From Arabidopsis thaliana (taxonomy: Eukaryota; Streptophyta; Magnoliopsida; Brassicales; Brassicaceae): a stretch of DNA of 64,000 nucleotides. This document shows, one piece after another, positions 1 to 11,300 of the stretch. The notes under the pieces are model-generated. The model was not told where the DNA came from. It searched no databases and saw only the letters and a list, made by a program, of their open reading frames with translations. The stretch spans positions 9,921,001 through 9,985,000 of the forward strand of contig NC_003075.7 of NCBI RefSeq assembly GCF_000001735.4. Direction: 5' to 3'. The position numbers and the translations under genes are program-made. The first letter of the stretch is position 1, and every line of letters starts with the position of its first letter.

Positions 1-1750
1 ATGCTTTTATTTCAAAAACATAAACATTGTATCATCCAACGAGTTCATATACTGCTAATCATGTAGCCACCTATTAAGCCTGCAAAATGATTTTATTTCA
101 AAGGTATTTTGCTTATTTTATTTAAGGAACAATGCAAGAAAAAAATGTGCTACTCTATGTTGCAATTCGACCTACATGCATCTGGTAATAGACGTACACA
201 CATTTACTAAAAATTGACATCACAAACAATCATTAATTATCAATGGATACGAGGTGCATATCTCTAATCTTAACATAGGGATGAAATGTTAGATATACAT
301 GATGTGCACTTATTAGGATCTGGTAATTGTTGACGTCCATCAATATACTTAATATAGAAACTTCATGATTCCAAAGGATACTAATTCATTTTATGTCATC
401 TATTTCATACTTAACACATATAACGACTAGTTTTTAAAAAATACATATAATTGTGACGAGACATATATGTACTTCTCTATCACGATTAAAAGACAAAACA
501 ATATATACTACTTGATCGTATACAATAGGAAACTCTTTTACTATGTAACTATATGTAACCTAAAGTTTTTGATTATAAGAGTTAATATAATATTTCCCAA
601 ATCCTAATGTAGCCATTTGTAGAGTAGGCCCACCAGTTTTAGGACTAAATCGTTGAGTTAAATCATGAATATACTTGTGGGCGGTTCAATATATAAAAAC
701 TACATTACGACGATATTACATTTTGTTTTCATAACTTAGGTTACACATGCAAATACAAAAGTCATCTCAATTTATATGTATTCTTAATTCAAACACATGT
801 CATAACAAAAATAACAAAAATAGAGCCATAAATCTATTTCTATTTAAAAGTTAACAAGCATATATGGTCTAAAATTAATTAAATTAAATTAAAATAATAA
901 TCAAGAGATAATAAGAGCAAATACTAACTGAATATAATTCCTAAAATAGATAATCGAAATACAATTCATCATTAAATTGCTTTAGTTACAAAGAAAATAA
1001 AATAAGACAAGATATATTAACATAATAAGTTAATGAATTGATGTACTGGCTCTAAATTTGGTCTTTAAATATTTGTGATCTTCTCCCTCTTTGCTCATCA
1101 CTTTTTATGTTGTTTGGACTTTTATGTAAGTATTTTTCAAAATTCATCTATTTATCTTCACTTTGATTTGGATTTTTCTTTGCATCAAGTGAAAAACGTA
1201 TTAAATTTCGAAGAATTATGGTTTTTGTTTTGATTATTTTGGCTAAAATAATTTTATTGTTATTCTATAAATTTAGGATATTATATATGGTTTATATTTT
1301 TTTCAAAGTTATGAATGATTTGGAAATTTTATTTGTGAAGTCTAATTATGATTCAAGATGATCATTTGTTTATAACTTGTATCCTGATTATGAATCAAAA
1401 ATCAAATTGGATCAAGGATTCCAAGATTTTTCATTTTTATCTTAAAATTTGATGATATCAAGGAGTGAAATATAAATTTATTAAGATTGATCACTTCTCT
1501 AGTTTTATTTATGAAGATTTTTTCCCTTTTCTCTCCTTCAATTGTGTTGATTTTGTTTGCTCTGTTCTTTTATCGTTAGAAAATCACAATCATCAATTCT
1601 ATTAGTTAGTTCTTCTTATGAATCAGGTTTTAAATCGTGGTTCATTACTATTGATGTTTGAGATTCATTAATGTTTTAGTTTTTTTTTTCTTAAAGATTC
1701 AGGGATTTGGACTCTAATAGATTTGTCAAGAAATAATATAGAATATCAAC
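1..1750. other. AT-rich intergenic stretch
   Basis: No convincing coding exon is seen on either strand. A short minus-strand stretch near 560-700 weakly recalls a neprosin C-terminal region but is too broken to call. Part of 1500-1750 may be promoter or leader for the PHD-finger gene that follows. Confidence 0.5.
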
Positions 1751-1977
1751 TATGATTTTGAACAATCATGACTATGATCATATTGTTGTATCTAAAGAGG
1801 TGACACCATTATTTTCCTCTAAGAACACATATGACTTAAACGAATCTGATATTACAGAACATCTTTCTCAGAAGTAGATATATATTATCCATTTCTGTTC
1901 ATCATGATGGAAGAATATATCTTTGATTTCCATGGAAAAATGAATATAATTAGTTAATTACGTATTTACGTTTTTAG

Positions 1978-2966
1978 AATGAGGAGCAAATGACATCGTA
2001 TGTGCAGCATGATGGTGATGGCGATAGTGTTAAAAATGCAGAAGTTGCAGAGGCTATACTCAATGATAACAATGAACTGTCTCATATTGAGCGAGAAGTA
2101 TATAATGATTTTATTTTAATTAATTTAGCGGATATTAGCTTATGCATGTTATCGATATATGATGGTATATCAAATAATGATTTTGCAGATAACTGTTTGT
2201 GATACATGTGGTGATCAAGGATATGAATATTTACTTGTGATCTGTTGCAACTGCGGAGTTGGTGCAGAACATACGTAATATTTTTTGTCAACAATATACG
2301 TAACTTTTAACTATGCCATTAGATAGTAGCATTGTTTTTATATGAATATCTGTTATCATTTTTTTGTTATTGTAGTTATTGCATGATGGAAAAAATAGAT
2401 AAGGTTCCCGATAGTTGGTCTTGCTATGACTGCACTAAAGAGGTAGATGAAATGCGAGAAGAAAAAGGAAATGAAGAAACCAGCTCTAGAAAAAGGAAAG
2501 CAGATGCTGTTACTAATTTTTTCGAGGTAAATCCTTGAAAATTAACGTATTTATTGAAGGATTATTTGTTCTAGAACATATCTTAATTTAATTAAAAACA
2601 AAGACCACTAATAATTTGTTTATTTTTGCAGACAGCAGAAAAAACATCATCTCAAAGACAATTTGATTTGTTGAACACAGAAAGTTATCCTAAAATTAGA
2701 AATTTTGATTTGAACGTGGACCCTAACATAAAACTAGGTGAAATCTCTGGTATAGATATGGACAAAGTACATGACATAGATCTAAATAGGGATCCTAACA
2801 TAGAACTAGGTGAAGTCCCTGGTATAGATATAAACAAAGTCATGACATAGATCTGAATGTGGATCCCAACGTGAACATGTCCTTAGGTCATGCTTCATCA
2901 TTTGAGGCAGGATATTCAAGTAACTTTCAAGCTCAATATGCAAAGAAACCTCGCATGGATACATAA
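1978..2966 (+). pseudogene. Small AIPP2-like PHD-finger protein with DLNxxP repeats; frame broken near 3' end
   Basis: Exons 1978-2098, 2189-2274, 2376-2526 and 2632-2850 join in phase with GT-AG introns. Exons 2 and 3 together make a C4HC3 PHD finger: CDTC, CCNC, HTYC, then WSCYDC. This type resembles the PHD of Arabidopsis AIPP2/PAIPP2, which read histone marks in silencing complexes (family knowledge). The last exon holds DLNVDP and DLNRDP, the DLNxxP form of the EAR repression motif, within a repeat of about 28 codons. The second repeat lacks one A relative to the first (near 2840), giving a stop at 2848-2850. The next frame continues open with a third DLNVDP and ends at 2964-2966. The 5' exon is uncertain: an ATG at 1752 opens a short frame containing DLNESD, but its donor is not clear. 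It may be a short functional protein or a recent pseudogene; no gene name is recognised. Confidence 0.6.
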
Positions 2967-3697
2967 TTCTTTCTCTGAAATAAATTTTAAAGAAAAAAAA
3001 TATTTTGTAGTTTCTCATAAGAAAAATATAATGTAAAAACTAAATTGTTATTTTTGTTATTTTCTAAAAAAAAGTGTTATTTTCTTGTAATAAAATATGT
3101 GTAATTTTTTTGTAGTAAAATATGTTTGTTTCTCATTCGTTGAAGATTAAAATTTCTAAGTTGTTTTCATTAAAAAACTAGATTGATGTTTTATTACAAA
3201 ACGTCTTTCTATAGTTTCCCATCTTTATTTTCTAAGAAAAAGGATAAAAATTCAATGGATATTTTTTTATTGAAAATCTTTTTTTTGTCTTTTAATCATA
3301 TACACAATAAACACAAAATTGTTAGCACTAAATCGAAGGTACACTCAATCTTAAATCTCGTTTGAGTCTAGATTCTTAATTATCTCCTTTTCCATCACTG
3401 TTTTTAGTTTGACTTTGTTAAAATTTTGGAATGAAAATTAGTTATAATTTTATAAGAAAATAAATAAAAATTTGTTTGAAAAATAATTTAGTTCACATTT
3501 ATAAAGTTTATAGAATTTATATAAGAATAATAAGTTTATTTTATTAAATTTGAATAAAAAATGCCATAAAATCATACCTACAAATTATTAGCACTATTAT
3601 TACGAAGCAACAATAACAATATAATCTGTGTTAAAAAAAAAACAATAACAAGATAAGCTAAAATGGAAAAAAAGAACAACAACAAAGAAACCATTGA
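2967..3697. other. Intergenic stretch
   Basis: Very AT-rich DNA between the convergent 3' ends of the PHD-finger gene (+) and the neprosin gene (-). Short open frames here are low-complexity and look accidental. Confidence 0.5.
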
Positions 3698-5337
3698 TTA
3701 GATACCACATTGTCCACCAGGTCCACCGAAGGTTAGCATCTCTCCACTTCGTATTTCAAACTCGCGATACCATACATCGTAACACTTTGGACTATCCACA
3801 TATTCCTCAAACTCGTTCGAATCAATATCTACTAGTCTTTTATCCTCAAAATACTTAAGTTGTTTCATGAAACATGCAAACTTGTTTCGATATCCTACTT
3901 GTCTCGGAAAAGTTCCTGCCCCCATAGGAGGGCTGATAGCTCCAGCTAACCCCCCTGTATATCCGCCGAAGAAAACTTGTGATACTCCTTGCATCGAAAA
4001 AATTTGATAGGGCCAATAGCCTATCAAGGTTTTTCTCGTCATCAATAACCAGTTTTTTGTTCTGGAATCCTGTATGATTGGTGTACATATATAAGTTCTA
4101 TATATAACCTACTAAATATTTAAATATATTTTGTTACTATATGTTTTTTACCTGACCGACGAGAAGATGAGCAGTGGACTGTCTTTTGCCTAAGACACTA
4201 ATTTTATTGTAAGCCATACCGGGGTAGATTGTCTTATGGACTTGGACATATCCTCCTCGACATAACACATTGTAGCATCCGTTTTGGTGTCGATTTGACT
4301 GTAATATATAAATAATAAGTACTTATTTGATAACTAGCACATCAAAAACGAAAGATATTAAAAGTCATTAAGCTTGACATTTGAATTGAAATATAAAGTA
4401 AAGATCACTTACTATCCAGTATGTTGTTAACCTTGGGCGATCATCTCGGTACAATCCTATATGCACCTAAAAGAAGATCAATTGTGCGATAAGTTCTTAA
4501 TTCGGCATATGATGATTCTTATGGACAGCTAGGTTTTGTAGTATACTTACTGCCCAACCAAATTGGATGCTGCTTATTACATCTTTTTCTCTGTGATTTA
4601 GCCAAATCCAAGCTTTACTAAATTGATTTCTCAATACTCGTGGTTTGTAAATATTGAAAACCGCTTGCGCTCCACCCCATATCTTTGTGTAATTCTCAAA
4701 TGGTCTAATAATTGCATACTAACCAAAAATAATTTATCATGTTAGTAAATTATATATAAAAAGTCGCAAAAACAAATTCTATAACTATTTTTAAAATACT
4801 GTAGTTTAACATCGTGGTTAAAATACTTACATGTAGATTGGCTTCTGTAATTATTCTATTCGGTTGGACAAAGTCATTAGTATAGTTAATTTGCGGTATG
4901 TGAATTGGTACTTGTCCTTTAGGACACCTTTCTTCTGCTTTACCAGTGAATAAATCTGATGTTTCCGGCTCCGTCGATACCGTGGTTTGAAAATCGACAC
5001 TTGGTCTCATCTAGGATAGAGACAAATAAGCACTTGATAAATAATTTTGATATGAAATTGTGTATAGATAAACTCATCTTTCTAATGATCATGAACCCAC
5101 ATACCTGGATTTGGTGATCTTTCATCAATGGATGTTGAAATGCAGGTTGCTTATAGATATCCACACATTCGTATTCTATTTCTTTCTGCGATAAACATTA
5201 GATATATGAGTCAAATTACATGCAAATAATGTATTAACTGAATATCGAAATTTTGTTTCTTTTGCTACCTGAACTGTTTGAGCAATGTGATAAGAACAAA
5301 GATATATGAAGATGTATAATAAACAGTACGAAGCCAT
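3698..5337 (-). CDS. Neprosin-domain (DUF239) secreted protein
   Basis: Seven exons can be read from the ATG at 5337 to the stop at 3698. The approximate limits are 5337-5269, 5187-5105, 5010-4831, 4719-4553, a short exon near 4487-4434, 4301-4152 and 4060-3698, all with GT-AG junctions. The protein starts with a hydrophobic signal peptide (MASYCLLYIFIYLCSYHIAQ). The activation-peptide signature ECVDIYKQPAFQHPL follows, then the neprosin catalytic domain with IWGGAQAVFN, IQFGWAV, GCYNVLC and a C-terminal GGPGGQCGI. Neprosins are glutamic, prolyl-specific endopeptidases (established for the pitcher-plant enzyme); activity here is inferred. No break is seen. By position it should be At4g17860, a member of the large Arabidopsis DUF239 family. 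Decayed related sequence lies upstream at about 6240-6385. Confidence 0.88.
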
Positions 5338-6009
5338 AGATTATTGTTTTGATCGATCTTAATCTGCTTTCCAAAACTAACATAGTGTAGTATATTGTAT
5401 ATATAATCTTGACAAATTACTAAAGAAATCCAAACTCTTAACGTTATCTGGTCTTAAGTCAGCGTCACTGAATTATATTAAAGTGATTATACCAAAAGAG
5501 ACATGATTGCCAACAGAAAGTCAAGTTTCTGATGATTTTGTTCCTAATTTGCAATGATATTTCGTACTTAGCTTCTATAGCTTATAATAATCGCTAATTG
5601 TTGCAATTTAATATCCTATCTCCAAAAAATGCATGACTCACACAAATCAAAATAAAACGTAATATATATAGTTATTATACATGTTTTCCAAACGTTATTT
5701 TTAACATTTTAGTTTAAATGTATTAGTATTTAGTATATACGCATTGATTTAGATACTAATGGAGATACTATTACATTTTAATATTAATATTTTACCTTTT
5801 ATTTTTTTTGTTAATAAAAAATAAAACTGCATACTAATATATTTTTATAACATGAAACAGCATAGAATTTTTTTAATTAAAATTCATCAATGGGTCTCCC
5901 AAGAAATGGGCAAAGCATTGGGCTCCTACACATGGCAAACAATTCCAAAAAGGAGATAAAAACAAAAAATGAAGCCTTCACCAAATGGGAGGATCAGATC
6001 TTGTTGAAG

Positions 6010-6190
6010 ACCACTAGCAATGATTCGAAGCAATAATACCAGCAAATACATGACCTACGGCGTTGCGGCAGTGGCACTGAACCGGAACCATCGACGGAAG
6101 TATTCGGTTCACATCTCCGCTCCCTTTCCGACGACCCACCATACCCGCAACAAGTCTCACACAATGTTTAAGCTCAATTTCCGACAAAAT
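6010..6190 (-). pseudogene. Unrecognised exon-like remnant
   Basis: An island of higher GC with an open minus-strand frame of about 55 codons (contains VNRILPSMVPVQCHCRN), no start codon and a stop near 6012. A plus-strand frame of similar length also exists. I do not recognise a family. It could be a gene fragment carried by a mobile element, or chance. Confidence 0.25.
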
Positions 6191-6239
6191 TGTTAGTATA
6201 CATATACTTATAGACCAAGTGGATTGGATATCGTTAGTT

Positions 6240-6385
6240 AGTCACATTCTTTTCTTTATGATTAAGCCAAACGCAAGCTTGACTAAACTAATCATTCTCT
6301 ACTTTTACTAAACACAGCTTGCGCTCCAGCCCCCACCCATTTGTTGAGTTCAAACTCGAAATCTTTCTTGTCTTCCCTACATAAT
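6240..6385 (-). pseudogene. Decayed neprosin exon fragment
   Basis: This segment aligns by eye with exon 4 of the neprosin gene at 4570-4690. Both contain the series ttagccaaa, caagctt, tactaaa and gcttgcgctccagcccc/ccacccc in the same order and orientation. It has several substitutions and small indels and no usable frame. It is probably what remains of a tandem neprosin copy upstream of the intact gene. Confidence 0.55.
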
Positions 6386-6886
6386 GTATATATCATGTAA
6401 ATTTGTTACCAATTCTTTGATTCTTTCAGTAATCAACAAGTGCTTATAAACTCAATAACAAGGTGTTTGCGTAATAAATATATTAAAAATAATTTTACTA
6501 CTTTTAACTTCAAAATTAAAATGGCATCCTTATGAAGGGCTCTTCCTTGTCAAACTTGTTCATGCCTTTTTCTTATCAATCTGTTCTCGGAGCATTTTCT
6601 CTGCGAGTTTTCTCTTTGAAGTCTCTTCCCTACCACCTTGCTAAAAGATTCCTCTCCACTTGTTTGTTCCTAGTAAATCTTGTACTGTATAATAAGGTCT
6701 CTCTCGGATGTCCTCTTCCACCGTTTCTCTCCCAAAATTTTCTCCCTACAACTTTTTTTTAAGAACAAGTGTGAATCAAGTCCAAAAAAGTTGATCTTTA
6801 TATCATCTTTTTAAAAACTCCTCTTAAAATGTTATTTATTTAATGTTTATTAAATATAATATATTTCTCTTTTTTATTTTTTTAAT

Positions 6887-7043
6887 TTTATTTTTGAATA
6901 ACAGGAGGTTCTGGACCGAAGTCCGTAATCCCTCTAGACCCGAAACCACATAATGTAATATTAGTTTCGTCTCAAGCGTCACTCGAACTGGCGACCTCTA
7001 AGGTTCGCCTAAAATCTTTACCAATTGAGCTAACGACACTTAA
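6887..7043 (-). mobile_element. tRNA-derived SINE with 14-bp target duplication
   Basis: Read on the minus strand, the element starts AAGTGTCGTTAGCTCAATTGG. It has a clear Pol III box A (TAGCTCAATTG, 7022-7032) and a slightly degraded box B (GTTCGAGTG, 6980-6988; the last base departs from GWTCRANNC). A short tRNA-unrelated body and an A/T-rich tail at the low-coordinate end follow. Identical 14-bp direct repeats (tttatttttttaat) flank it at 6873-6886 and 7044-7057, as expected for LINE-driven insertion. The repeat is AT-rich, so its exact limits are less certain. It fits the RathE/SB type of crucifer SINEs, but the subfamily cannot be assigned by eye. Confidence 0.8.
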
Positions 7044-7570
7044 TTTATTTTTTTAATAATCACAACTCCTTTGCATATATATTTATTTTTAGTTATAAAA
7101 AAATCTTTTTATTTTATTGTTAAAGAAAAATAATTTTATTGTTGCAAATTGTAGATTTGTCAAAGATTCATTAGATTTGTCACTAAATATAATACCCAAC
7201 CAAAATGATATCTAAAAGAATTAATGAAACGTGAGTATATTTGTTTTCAACGACTAAAGAAACATATAAACAAAACTTATAAAAATATGAAATTGTTTTT
7301 GATAATTTCAAATGACAAAATAAAAAACTACAAACAATTTTCATCTCTAAGATTTCATTTTTTTCACCAAATAAAACCTACGAATATGAGTTCTTAAACA
7401 ATAAAATAAAATCACCACACTCTTTAAAAAAAAAGAAACTTATACGAAAATAAGACTTATTCTCTTGAATAAGTAACAAATCCAATAGTTTATAACAGAA
7501 ACTCCAGGTCATCTTTCTTTAAATATAAACAGATTCCATTTTTTGCATTATACACCCTTCCACTCTCACG

Positions 7571-7578
7571 TATATATA
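7571..7578 (+). promoter_or_regulatory. Probable TATA box of PYR1
   Basis: TATATATA preceded by CTCTCACG, about 215 bp before the PYR1 start codon and upstream of a GA- and CT-rich leader. Confidence 0.45.
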
Positions 7579-7708
7579 TTTCTTACTTTACCCTTACTAT
7601 TTAATATAATTCCATGTTTACCCTTCATCTTCCCTCTAAAATCCAACACAGAGAGATTTCAACGCTAAATAAAGAGAGAGAGAGTCTAAAAGCTCGTCGT
7701 CGTCTTCA

Positions 7709-7735
7709 ATGGTGAATCTCAAACCAATTGGATAA
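7709..7735 (+). promoter_or_regulatory. Eight-codon uORF in the PYR1 leader
   Basis: ATG GTG AAT ... GGA TAA encodes MVNLKPIG and ends 56 bp before the PYR1 ATG. It lies downstream of the likely TATA box, so it should be in the transcript. Any effect on translation is inference. Confidence 0.5.
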
Positions 7736-7791
7736 ATAAAACAAAACAAAAAAAACTTCACAAAAAAAAAAAAAAGATCCAAATTACAACC

Positions 7792-8367
7792 ATGCCTTCG
7801 GAGTTAACACCAGAAGAACGATCGGAACTAAAAAACTCAATCGCCGAGTTCCACACATACCAACTCGATCCAGGAAGCTGTTCATCACTCCACGCGCAAC
7901 GAATCCACGCGCCTCCGGAACTCGTCTGGTCAATCGTACGACGATTCGACAAACCACAAACATACAAACACTTCATCAAATCCTGCTCCGTCGAACAAAA
8001 CTTCGAGATGCGCGTCGGATGCACGCGCGACGTGATCGTCATCAGTGGATTACCGGCGAACACATCAACGGAAAGACTCGATATACTCGACGACGAACGG
8101 AGAGTTACCGGATTCAGTATCATCGGAGGCGAACATAGGCTGACGAATTACAAATCCGTTACGACGGTGCATCGGTTCGAGAAAGAGAATCGGATCTGGA
8201 CGGTGGTTTTGGAATCTTACGTCGTTGATATGCCGGAAGGTAACTCGGAGGATGATACTCGTATGTTTGCTGATACGGTTGTGAAGCTTAATTTGCAGAA
8301 ACTCGCGACGGTTGCTGAAGCTATGGCTCGTAACTCCGGTGACGGAAGTGGTTCTCAGGTGACGTGA
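7792..8367 (+). CDS. PYR1: Abscisic acid receptor PYR1 (RCAR11)
   Basis: Intronless frame of 191 aa with a START/Bet v 1 hormone-binding fold. All hallmark positions are visible: Lys59 (in YKHF), which contacts the ABA carboxylate; the gate loop SGLPA at 85-89; the latch HRL at 115-117. When ABA is bound, the closed gate docks on clade A PP2C phosphatases and inhibits them, releasing SnRK2 kinases (established). It acts in the cytosol and nucleus. The leader is CT/GA-rich and carries a short uORF at 7709. The next genes are MYC4 downstream on the opposite strand and the neprosin gene upstream. The length matches the known protein exactly and no defect is seen. Confidence 0.98.
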   Translation: MPSELTPEERSELKNSIAEFHTYQLDPGSCSSLHAQRIHAPPELVWSIVRRFDKPQTYKHFIKSCSVEQNFEMRVGCTRDVIVISGLPANTSTERLDILDDERRVTGFSIIGGEHRLTNYKSVTTVHRFEKENRIWTVVLESYVVDMPEGNSEDDTRMFADTVVKLNLQKLATVAEAMARNSGDGSGSQVT

Positions 8368-8399
8368 AAATGAAGAAAAAAATATGATTTAATTTCTTT

Positions 8400-11300
8400 T
8401 ATTAAAAACAAAATCCAGAAATGTTATTTATGTTGCTTCGTATAAGATTCTCTTCTTCTTTTGTCTGTTTTTGCTTTTTTAACCTCATATAGTCATATTT
8501 TTACCATTTTCTTATGATGAGAATGACGTGCAAGGTTATTTTGGGCATTTTATGTTTGTGGATAACTATGAATCTTTCCATTTTCGTTAGGTATATTCCG
8601 GCGAGTAAGTCAAAATTTTCGGCTATGCAACAAACTCTCATAAAAAGTTACAAAAAAACTTACTATAAAGTTACCAAAGGTTTATTTGACACAAAAAAAA
8701 AAAAAGTAAATAACCATTCGTGTAAGGTTTTACTTTTCTTTGAATGTAAAAAAAAAGAAAGGTTTTCCTTTTCTTTTCCTTTTGTTAAAAAAACATGGGG
8801 ATAAGATTTTTTTCACGTGTTTTTTGCTGTTATTGCTTTAAGTATGGTAGATTTAGTGTGTGATTCGTATGAAATTGTAATTACTTTTCATAGATTTCGC
8901 TTTTTTATCGATTACTTTTACATAATGTCCATGAACAAAACTTTAGTTTTTTTTCCCATGAACAAACTTTGTAACATATCGGTTGCCAAAAAAAAAAAAA
9001 ACTTTGTAACACATGAACTCCCGATTTATTAACCAAACAACAACTTTTTTAAGAGTGGTAAAACGATAAAACAAATTGTGAAGGAAGAGATAGAGAAGAC
9101 TAAAAAAACCATAAGTGGAAGTGTTTTAAGTTTTAACGAAGATGGTTTTAAAAGTGTGTGCCGTTTTTCATTCAGATTCGGGTTACCTTTTGCACTATAG
9201 TCAGGCTAGTGTCCCACTTGACTTGAATATATCACCATCATGTTTTATATAATTTATTGTTACAAAATTTGATGTGGGGAATCCATTATATGATACTATA
9301 ACAATTTGTATATTTTATTATCGAATTTCAGCTGGATCGAGACAATAGCGAAAGGCCACTTTTATATTTTGTATAGTACTATTTTTAATTTCCTATTTGC
9401 AAACTTAAGACGAAGATCTTCTAATTAAGGCAAAGGTGATGATGATGTTGGTGCAAGTTGTGCCAGCTTGGTTAAATGTTGCAAGTTGCCAACTTGGTTA
9501 TTAAACGCCGACACAAAGGTAGATTGAAAAATTAGTAGTATTATATTTGCGCAAAAAGTGGAAAATGAAGGAATACTACTAATTGCATGTACTTGAAGTC
9601 TTGAAGTTGATGATGGATGGTTGAGCCAATTAGAAGATCGATATTTTGAGCATCCTCACCTACTTTAATCATTATCATCGTTAACGTCAAATCTTTCTTT
9701 CATTTTTTTAGTTACGACAACGAGATCTAAATCTGAATAATATTTATATATCAAATTATACGTTGAAATTATCATGTTATGGAAAGTCTAATGGTTTATT
9801 AAATTATCAGATAATTAATTAGCAAAGTAGGTATATCGAATTAGACTTTTCCCTAGAGACAATGTGCCAAATACCTAATATATATTTAGGTGGTAGAAAT
9901 GTATAATATCAAATATTGGGATAATCAAAAAATTTAGTCGAAATGACGATTGTTGTAAATAACAATAGCATGATACAATTATATAACTAAGTATTTTTAC
10001 TCATCTAGTTATGAATGAAAGATTCAATAAATGTTGTTGTATGTACGGAAGACTCAATAGCGGTCACAGCTCTCTTGGCAAAGACAACAAACCACTCCTC
10101 GCTCGAGTCTTCAAAGTCATCTTCATCGCAAAACGATGATAGCAATGACTAAAGAGAAGAATTAGAGAGCAGTCTAGTAGATGGACAGTGATTCCTTACG
10201 AAATGTAGTGCATACATTTGAAACTGCTAAGGAGTAGATTATAGCCTATAATAATTTAGAAATTTCTAAAACCTTTTGACGCTCAATTAGGGTTGGACAC
10301 GTTAGATGTTGCGTAATGTCCTAATTACGTTTTGTGTTAAAAAGTGTTTTTTTTTTCTGTGTGATATCCTTTTGTAGATTTTGATAAATGATGTCTCGAC
10401 TTATATTTATAAGAAAGATCTCACCAAGGTTTAGATACCGAGTATTTAACTTATGGTGTTTGGCGTATTCACATGTTGGCTATTCGCATGAATAATGCGT
10501 ACTGCGTAGTATGTTTTTTTTTTATAAAGTACTACTGCGTAGTATGTATGTTATGTATGACAAGGCAACAATCCTCTAAGGAGCAACAATCCTCTAAGAA
10601 GCAACAAAAGACTTCTCCTGTTCCATCTCAGTCCTATTGACGTATCTGCGAGAATAAGTTCGTGCAATGAAATATTTTGTACTCTCTCATCAGGAAATGT
10701 TTTGTTGTGAATTTGCTAACTATTCATTAAGTTTGTTGATTGACGCTATTCCGCTAACTCTCGTGCTAAAACTGAATTTGTCCATTCAAGAATCAAGCCT
10801 TTGTATATATATATATATATCTGATTTCTCTTAAACGATAGATGTAATGAATCATATCGTTTTAAATAATGACTAGCCTTGTTATAAGCTAATTTCTTTT
10901 CGGCAGCCCATGTCACATGACACATGCTACTTCATTACACATGAATATATTACATATAGCTACTAGGCTCGAATGGTTTCAAACTTCCAGCTTTTGTTGG
11001 GCTTTTTGGGTTTTAGGTTTTAAGAAAATCCAAAATTTAATTTTTCCTTTTTCGTAACAAACTTAAGAAAAAAACGGACTTCTTTAATAAAGAAATCTCA
11101 AAACAAACAGAGACGATGGATTTTATCCTTTAAAAAGTAAAATCTGTAACAAATTGTTGATATTATATTCTTTTAAAATATATATATACAAAATGAAGGG
11201 TGATGGATCAGTTTAAAAAATTCCAAATCCGCACACACTTTGGAGCATCAAATAAAGTACTCTTGACACAGACAACCATGCAACAACATTATACTATTGG

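Noticed and set aside
560-700. Minus-strand peptide resembling a neprosin C-terminal region (PKTGGPTLQMATLGFGK)
   Set aside because: A stop interrupts it and the resemblance covers few residues. Without an alignment it cannot be told from chance.
10045-10155. Short serine-rich open frame as a possible gene
   Set aside because: About 36 codons, no start or splice support and no domain; noted only as an exon-like patch.
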